The notes under the pieces: generated by a model
Database searches by the model: none
What the model was told of the DNA's origin: nothing
Seen by the model: only the letters and a program-made list of their open reading frames with translations
Origin: Mucilaginibacter sp. OK098
GTDB taxonomy: Bacteria > Bacteroidota > Bacteroidia > Sphingobacteriales > Sphingobacteriaceae
Assembly (NCBI RefSeq): GCF_900142915.1
Contig: NZ_FRCM01000005.1
Span: 310,001-374,000 of the forward strand
Direction of reading: 5' to 3'
DNA: 64,000 bases
In this document: positions 60,111 through 64,000 of the stretch, in pieces
Layout of the letters: each line of letters opens with the position of its first letter
Numbering within the stretch: position 1 is the stretch's first letter
Position numbers and translations under genes: made by a program

Positions 60111-61247
60111 ATGGACCAAAGCTCAAATCGCTTTCTTTCGCTCGATGTGTTTCGGGGGATGACAATTTGTTTTATGATAATTGTAAACACACCCGGCAGC
60201 GGCGCGGCGTCTTTTGCCCCGCTTGAACATGCTGCCTGGTTTGGCTTTACACCTACCGACCTGGTTTTTCCTTCTTTTTTATTTGCTGTAGGTAATGCCA
60301 TGAGCTTTGCCATGAAAAAGTTTGCGGGTCAGAGTAATTCATCGGTTGTCTGGAAGATCGTAAAGCGAACTGCACTGATCTTTTTGTTTGGGTATTTAAT
60401 GTCGTGGTTCCCGTTTGTGCAGCATACGGCAAGCGGCTGGGGATTATCGCCATTAAGCCATACCCGCATCCTGGGCGTTTTACAGCGGATTGCGCTGTGT
60501 TATATGTTTGCTTCGCTGATGATCCATTTTATAAAATCAACAACAACAATTGTTGTTATAAGTATATTGCTTTTATTCGGTTACTGGTTCCTGCTGCTTA
60601 TTTTTGGCGATCATGCCAACCCCTATGGTATGCTAACCAACGCAGGCACATATCTTGATAAATTTGTATTGGGCGATAATCACCTCTATCACGGCGAAGG
60701 CGTAGCCTTTGATCCCGAAGGCTTCCTGAGCACCCTGCCATCTATTGTGAATGTTATCTGCGGATATTTTGCCGGCAGGTATATCCAGGAAAAAGGTAAA
60801 CGTTATGAAACAATTGCAAAACTGATGATGTGGGGTGCGCTTTTCATTTTTATAGCACTCTGCTGGAACATGACATTCCCTATCTCCAAAAAACTATGGT
60901 CAAGTCCGTTTACACTGTTAACAGTTGGTCTTGATCTGATCATTATTTCAACATTGATCTATATAATTGAGATCCGCGAATGGAACAAGGCTAACTGGAC
61001 AGCATTTTTTACCACCGTAGGTAAAAATCCATTGCCGGTTTATCTTTTTTCAGAACTTTTTATAGTGATCCTCTGGATGATAAAGATAACGCCCACCAGC
61101 GATGCCGTCAGCTGGATCAACAATGTGTTTTTCCAGGTAATAGCCCCGGGCGCAATTGGCTCGCTATTGTTCGCGATATTTTATATGCTGATCTGTTGGA
61201 CATTTGGGAAGATATTGGATAAGAACAAGATCTATTTGAGGCTATAA
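60111..61247 (+). CDS. HGSNAT-like membrane acyltransferase (DUF5009/YeiB-type)
   Basis: A 378-residue membrane protein with about ten helices. The start SLDVFRGMTICFMIIVNTPGSG and the tract WFGFTPTDLVFPSFLFAVGNAMSFAMKKF are typical of bacterial relatives of heparan-alpha-glucosaminide N-acetyltransferase, which move an acetyl group across the membrane to an amino sugar. The substrate here is unknown. It stands alone, with no glycan-degradation genes adjacent except the deacetylase that follows. Confidence 0.9.
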   Translation: MDQSSNRFLSLDVFRGMTICFMIIVNTPGSGAASFAPLEHAAWFGFTPTDLVFPSFLFAVGNAMSFAMKKFAGQSNSSVVWKIVKRTALIFLFGYLMSWFPFVQHTASGWGLSPLSHTRILGVLQRIALCYMFASLMIHFIKSTTTIVVISILLLFGYWFLLLIFGDHANPYGMLTNAGTYLDKFVLGDNHLYHGEGVAFDPEGFLSTLPSIVNVICGYFAGRYIQEKGKRYETIAKLMMWGALFIFIALCWNMTFPISKKLWSSPFTLLTVGLDLIIISTLIYIIEIREWNKANWTAFFTTVGKNPLPVYLFSELFIVILWMIKITPTSDAVSWINNVFFQVIAPGAIGSLLFAIFYMLICWTFGKILDKNKIYLRL

Positions 61248-61398
61248 TTGGGTTGATTAAGTTGATTGGGTTGGATTGAGTTGATTTGGTTAAATGTGAC
61301 TACTATATTGTCCCCGGGTCTCTTGGAGAGGGATCTGCGCCGCGTGCTAAGTATACGATTGACTATATACGTTGACATGGCTTTTTACAAACCCCAAC

Positions 61399-61424
61399 GC
61401 AGGGTCCGCGATGCGAGACCCTGC
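61399..61424. repeat. GCAGGGTC...GACCCTGC hairpin
   Basis: Perfect 8-bp stem gcagggtc (61399-61406) and gaccctgc (61417-61424), just upstream of the YdjC-type start. It is a typical Bacteroidota intergenic palindrome. The rest of 61248-61443 holds ttgattaagttgattggg-type repeats, related to those at 29200-29250. Confidence 0.6.
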
Positions 61425-61443
61425 TGAGACAAAACCTACAATC

Positions 61444-62508
61444 ATGAAAAAACTAATCATCTTTTCGTTCCTCATCAGTTTTGCTATGGGTGTTAGTGCC
61501 CAGCAAACAAAAACTTTTGCCGAACGCCTGGGCTGGCCAAAAGGAGCCAGGGTGCTGATATTGCATGTGGACGATGCGGGCATGTCGCACGATTCAAACG
61601 AGGGTGCTGAAATGGCCTTGAGCAAAGGGGTATCTACATCAACAAGTGTAATGATGCCCTGCGCCTGGGTATCTGACTTTAAAAAATACCTTGATAAAAA
61701 TCCAAACACTGATGCCGGCTTACACCTAACCCTAACCTCTGAGTGGGACAATTACCGCTGGGGACCGCTTGCGGGCAAAGAAGCTGTGCCGGGCCTAACC
61801 GATAAAGAAGGTTGTTTATATGCATCAGTAGCGGCCGTGTATTTCAGGGCTAAGCCTGAAGAGATAGATAAGGAGATCCGAGCTCAGCTTGACCGTGCTT
61901 TAAGCATGGGCTTTAAGCCAACGCACCTTGATTCGCACATGGGAACGTTGTTTGCAAAAGACGCATTTATGGAGAAATATTTAAAGCTGGGGATTGAAAA
62001 ACAGATCCCCGTGATGTTTCCCGGCGGCGATGATATTTTTTATAGATCGGAAGCTAAGGCTGCGGCAATTGCGGATTTAAAAAAGCAGGGAAAATACATA
62101 GAAGGGATGGTTATTCCAGAAGCGACTGCATTAGGCAAGGCAAGAGAAGTAGGGGAGATGCTTTGGAAAAATGGCTTACCCGTGCTTGATGATCTTCACA
62201 ATTCCAGCTATGACTGGAATATGCCCGACATTAATAAAAAGACCGATGCCCAGATCCAAAAATGGTACACCGATCATTATATTGAAAGTATCGGCAGGCT
62301 GAGCCCCGGCTTAACCATGGTGATTATGCACTGCACCAATCCATCACCAACATTTAAATATATTTCAGATACCGGCCAAAAACGCAAAGGTGACCTGCTG
62401 GCCATGACCGATCTGCGTTTACGCAAGTTTTTAAAGGACAAAGGATTTATTTTAACCACCTGGAGAGAAGTAATGGAGCGGAGGGTTAAGGTGGGGAACG
62501 CGGAATAA
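61444..62508 (+). CDS. Exported YdjC/ChbG-family carbohydrate deacetylase
   Basis: A 354-residue protein from ATG 61444: signal peptide (ending VSAQQ), then the YdjC domain with the metal/catalytic DD in HVDDAGMSHDSNEGAEMAL, HLTLTSEWD, and the second His site in THLDSHMGTLFAK. YdjC proteins remove acetyl groups from amino sugars such as diacetylchitobiose. The preceding HGSNAT-like gene is on the same strand 197 bp upstream; a joint role in amino-sugar handling is inference. Confidence 0.9.
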   Translation: MKKLIIFSFLISFAMGVSAQQTKTFAERLGWPKGARVLILHVDDAGMSHDSNEGAEMALSKGVSTSTSVMMPCAWVSDFKKYLDKNPNTDAGLHLTLTSEWDNYRWGPLAGKEAVPGLTDKEGCLYASVAAVYFRAKPEEIDKEIRAQLDRALSMGFKPTHLDSHMGTLFAKDAFMEKYLKLGIEKQIPVMFPGGDDIFYRSEAKAAAIADLKKQGKYIEGMVIPEATALGKAREVGEMLWKNGLPVLDDLHNSSYDWNMPDINKKTDAQIQKWYTDHYIESIGRLSPGLTMVIMHCTNPSPTFKYISDTGQKRKGDLLAMTDLRLRKFLKDKGFILTTWREVMERRVKVGNAE

Positions 62509-62528
62509 TAATTTTTAATAATAACCAT

Positions 62529-62641
62529 GTCATTGCGAGGTACGAAGCAATCGCGAACTATACAGGGCGAATTGAAAGGTGTAGAACCTGCCTGGTGGTT
62601 TTGCTTGCGTGCGGTTGCCATGCTGTCGCTCGCAATGACAT
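62529..62641. repeat. GTCATTGCGAG palindromic repeat, copy 5
   Basis: A 113-bp copy with ends gtcattgcgag and ctcgcaatgac and the interior blocks gtacgaagcaatcgc, tacagggcgaa and ggtgtagaac. It lies between the convergent YdjC-type and LolA genes. Confidence 0.9.
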
Positions 62642-62664
62642 AAGGGTTCAGAGGTTTTCGACCT

Positions 62665-63345
62665 CTACCGAAGGTCAACCACCTCAACGCCTTTATGCGC
62701 TTTGGGGTCAAAAGTGAAAACGTTATCAGCAACAGCTACATTAGGCACAAAAGTTTTTAGCGTGTAAGTGTATCTATTCCCATTCTTATCAAATATCAGT
62801 GCGCTGTAAATCTGTTTTTTAGCCTTATCAATTTCCAGTCGTACTTTAAAAAACGATTTTTTATCATCTTCGGGGGTAAGGTCTATTTCCTGGTAAATAG
62901 TACCGCCCATTTTCTTTTCGCCGGTGTATATGTATTTGTAACCATGCTCATAAATGGTAAATATTTTGGCCGGGTTAAGGCCCTCGCCGCTGTTATCTAC
63001 ATTGCTTACCTGCACTTCGTTATCTTTTTTTAGGTAGGTCCACTGTGTTTTACCATCGCTGATGATCTCCTGTGCAACATCCGGCTTCCCGGTTGTTTGA
63101 GGGCTATACAGCGTAACCTTAAACTTATTGCTTTTTGAACGGGCGATAAGGGTGCCGCTTTGGGTTTCTTTAACGCCGGCCTGCTGGTTGTCAAGCGTAA
63201 ACACAAAGTCGGTTTTTACGGCATCGTACAGTCTGTATTTGGCACTTACCTTGCTTAAAATAGCTTTGGCATCAGCGTCTTTTTGTGCAAAGGAATAACT
63301 TACACTTAGGATGGTTAGTAGTGAAAATATAAGCAGTTTCTTCAT
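62665..63345 (-). CDS. lolA: LolA-like outer-membrane lipoprotein carrier
   Basis: A 226-residue periplasmic protein from MKKLLIFSLL (63345; the frame opens at 63357). Signal peptide ends SYSFAQ; the LolA fold shows KYRLYDAVKTDFVFTLDNQQ, SGTLIARSKSNKFKVTL and the C-terminal FTFDPKAHKGVEVVDL. LolA ferries lipoproteins from the inner to the outer membrane. It sits 137 bp behind ftsK on the same strand, the usual Bacteroidota order. Confidence 0.92.
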   Translation of the reverse strand: MKKLLIFSLLTILSVSYSFAQKDADAKAILSKVSAKYRLYDAVKTDFVFTLDNQQAGVKETQSGTLIARSKSNKFKVTLYSPQTTGKPDVAQEIISDGKTQWTYLKKDNEVQVSNVDNSGEGLNPAKIFTIYEHGYKYIYTGEKKMGGTIYQEIDLTPEDDKKSFFKVRLEIDKAKKQIYSALIFDKNGNRYTYTLKTFVPNVAVADNVFTFDPKAHKGVEVVDLR

Positions 63346-63482
63346 TGTTGGTTTCATATTCCGGATAATTATCCGCTTTGTATTAGATAGTTATTTTAAA
63401 AAATGTTTCACCTATAACGGATAAACCTCTTTACAGGTACATCAAATTATATAGTATTAAGAGCAATGGTTTACACAAAGGT

Positions 63483-64000
63483 TTAATTATTGCTTTTTTG
63501 AAGTGATTCGAGGTGTCGTTCCAGGCTGTACTCATCAGGATATAAAACATCGCGGGCTTTGCTGCCTTCAAAAGGCCCCACTATACCGGCTGCTTCCAGC
63601 TGATCAATTATCCGGCCTGCGCGGTTGTAGCCCAGTTTCATTTTACGCTGGATGAGCGAGGTTGAGCCTTGCTGATGCAATACGATCAGGCGTGCCGCAT
63701 CCTCAAACATTGGATCGCGGTTATCTGGATCAAATTCTTTGGCGCTGCTGCTTTCTCCTTCGCCAACATATTCCGGCAGTAACATGGCCGAGGCATAGCC
63801 ACGCTGGTTTCCAATAAAGTCAGAGATGCGTTCAACTTCGTGCGTATCAACAAACGCGCATTGCAAGCGGATCAGGTCACTGCCGGTTGACAGCAGCATA
63901 TCTCCGCGGCCGATCAATTGATCGGCACCGCCGCTATCCAATATGGTACGCGAATCTATTTTTGACAATACCCTGAAAGCCAACCTCGACGGGAAGTTGG
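63483..64000 (-). CDS. ftsK: FtsK/SpoIIIE DNA translocase, C-terminal part
   Basis: The last 172 codons of a gene that enters from the right edge. The visible part covers the end of the motor domain (RLAFRVLSKIDSRTILDSGGADQLIGRGDML, with the usual pattern of FtsK motors) and the gamma winged-helix domain (about SLIQRKMKLGYNRAGRIIDQLEAAGIVGPFEGSKARDVL). The gamma domain reads polar KOPS-like sequences to steer chromosome pumping at division. The frame's first ATG-like codon is in fact an internal Leu codon. Confidence 0.94.
   Translation of the reverse strand, partial: NFPSRLAFRVLSKIDSRTILDSGGADQLIGRGDMLLSTGSDLIRLQCAFVDTHEVERISDFIGNQRGYASAMLLPEYVGEGESSSAKEFDPDNRDPMFEDAARLIVLHQQGSTSLIQRKMKLGYNRAGRIIDQLEAAGIVGPFEGSKARDVLYPDEYSLERHLESLQKSNN

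Noticed and set aside
1..64000. tRNA, rRNA or prophage genes
   Set aside because: I looked for these in the gaps and saw no cloverleaf, rRNA segment, integrase or phage structural gene.

Overview
The window looks like chromosomal DNA of a Bacteroidota bacterium, most likely a Sphingobacteriaceae member of the Mucilaginibacter/Pedobacter type. This is inferred from gene content and style, not from a database search. The supporting signs are: promoters of the TTTG / TAnnTTTG kind; many exported proteins starting MKK with short signal peptides; a SusC/FecA-like TonB receptor; a LytS/LytTR two-component pair; GH3 and GH5 enzymes; DUF3078, DUF2147 and DUF6090-like proteins; and intergenic spaces full of palindromic repeats. 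No rRNA, tRNA, CRISPR array or prophage was seen.

Region by region. 1-3408 (minus strand) is the most unusual block: a ferritin-like enzyme, a 14-cysteine protein with repeated CX5C spacing, a DUF692/MNIO iron enzyme and the start of a DUF2063/HvfC-type partner, cut by the left edge. It has the composition of a cluster that modifies a cysteine-rich ribosomal peptide, with an added ferritin-like protein. 3663-17661 holds housekeeping and accessory genes: a DUF3078 protein, a membrane-anchored MutS-like ATPase, a crotonase, a LysE exporter, a LytS/LytTR pair, acyltransferase, serine hydrolase, CbpM-CbpA(DnaJ), cupin, CPBP protease and a divergent Nramp-family transporter. 17793-26047 has a hybrid PAS kinase, a four-gene minus-strand run (ROK, DUF1801, GNAT, HAD), a repeat-rich gap of about 900 bp and a GH3 glucosidase. 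26285-34894 has small exported proteins, a GlxA-type regulator facing a hydrolase/SRPBCC pair, YceI, hydrolases and an MHS-type transporter. 35056-37667 carries the arginine genes argE-like and argH. 37726-42279 has YwbE, DUF1345, DUF72, a DUF6090-like membrane protein and an amidase. 42562-44929 is an sdpR-sdpI-hydrolase operon with a clear palindromic operator over its promoter. 45063-51073 has a class A beta-lactamase, a GH5 enzyme and two tandem CocE/NonD hydrolases.

51109-52770 is an IS110-family element that sits in a copy of the local GTCATTGCGAG palindromic repeat. Its transposase frame is broken by one extra C in a C6 run. 53034-56632 is an iron-uptake pair (TonB siderophore receptor plus PepSY membrane protein). 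56719-64000 holds a two-domain esterase, a lipoprotein, a PhnP-like metallo-hydrolase pair, an HGSNAT-like acyltransferase, a YdjC/ChbG deacetylase, LolA and the C-terminus of FtsK.

The strongest candidates for undescribed biology are the MNIO/ferritin/cysteine-rich cluster at the left edge, and the IS110 element with its non-coding left end and repeat-targeted insertion. The repeat families are unusually rich: at least seven distinct palindromic families occupy the spaces between genes.
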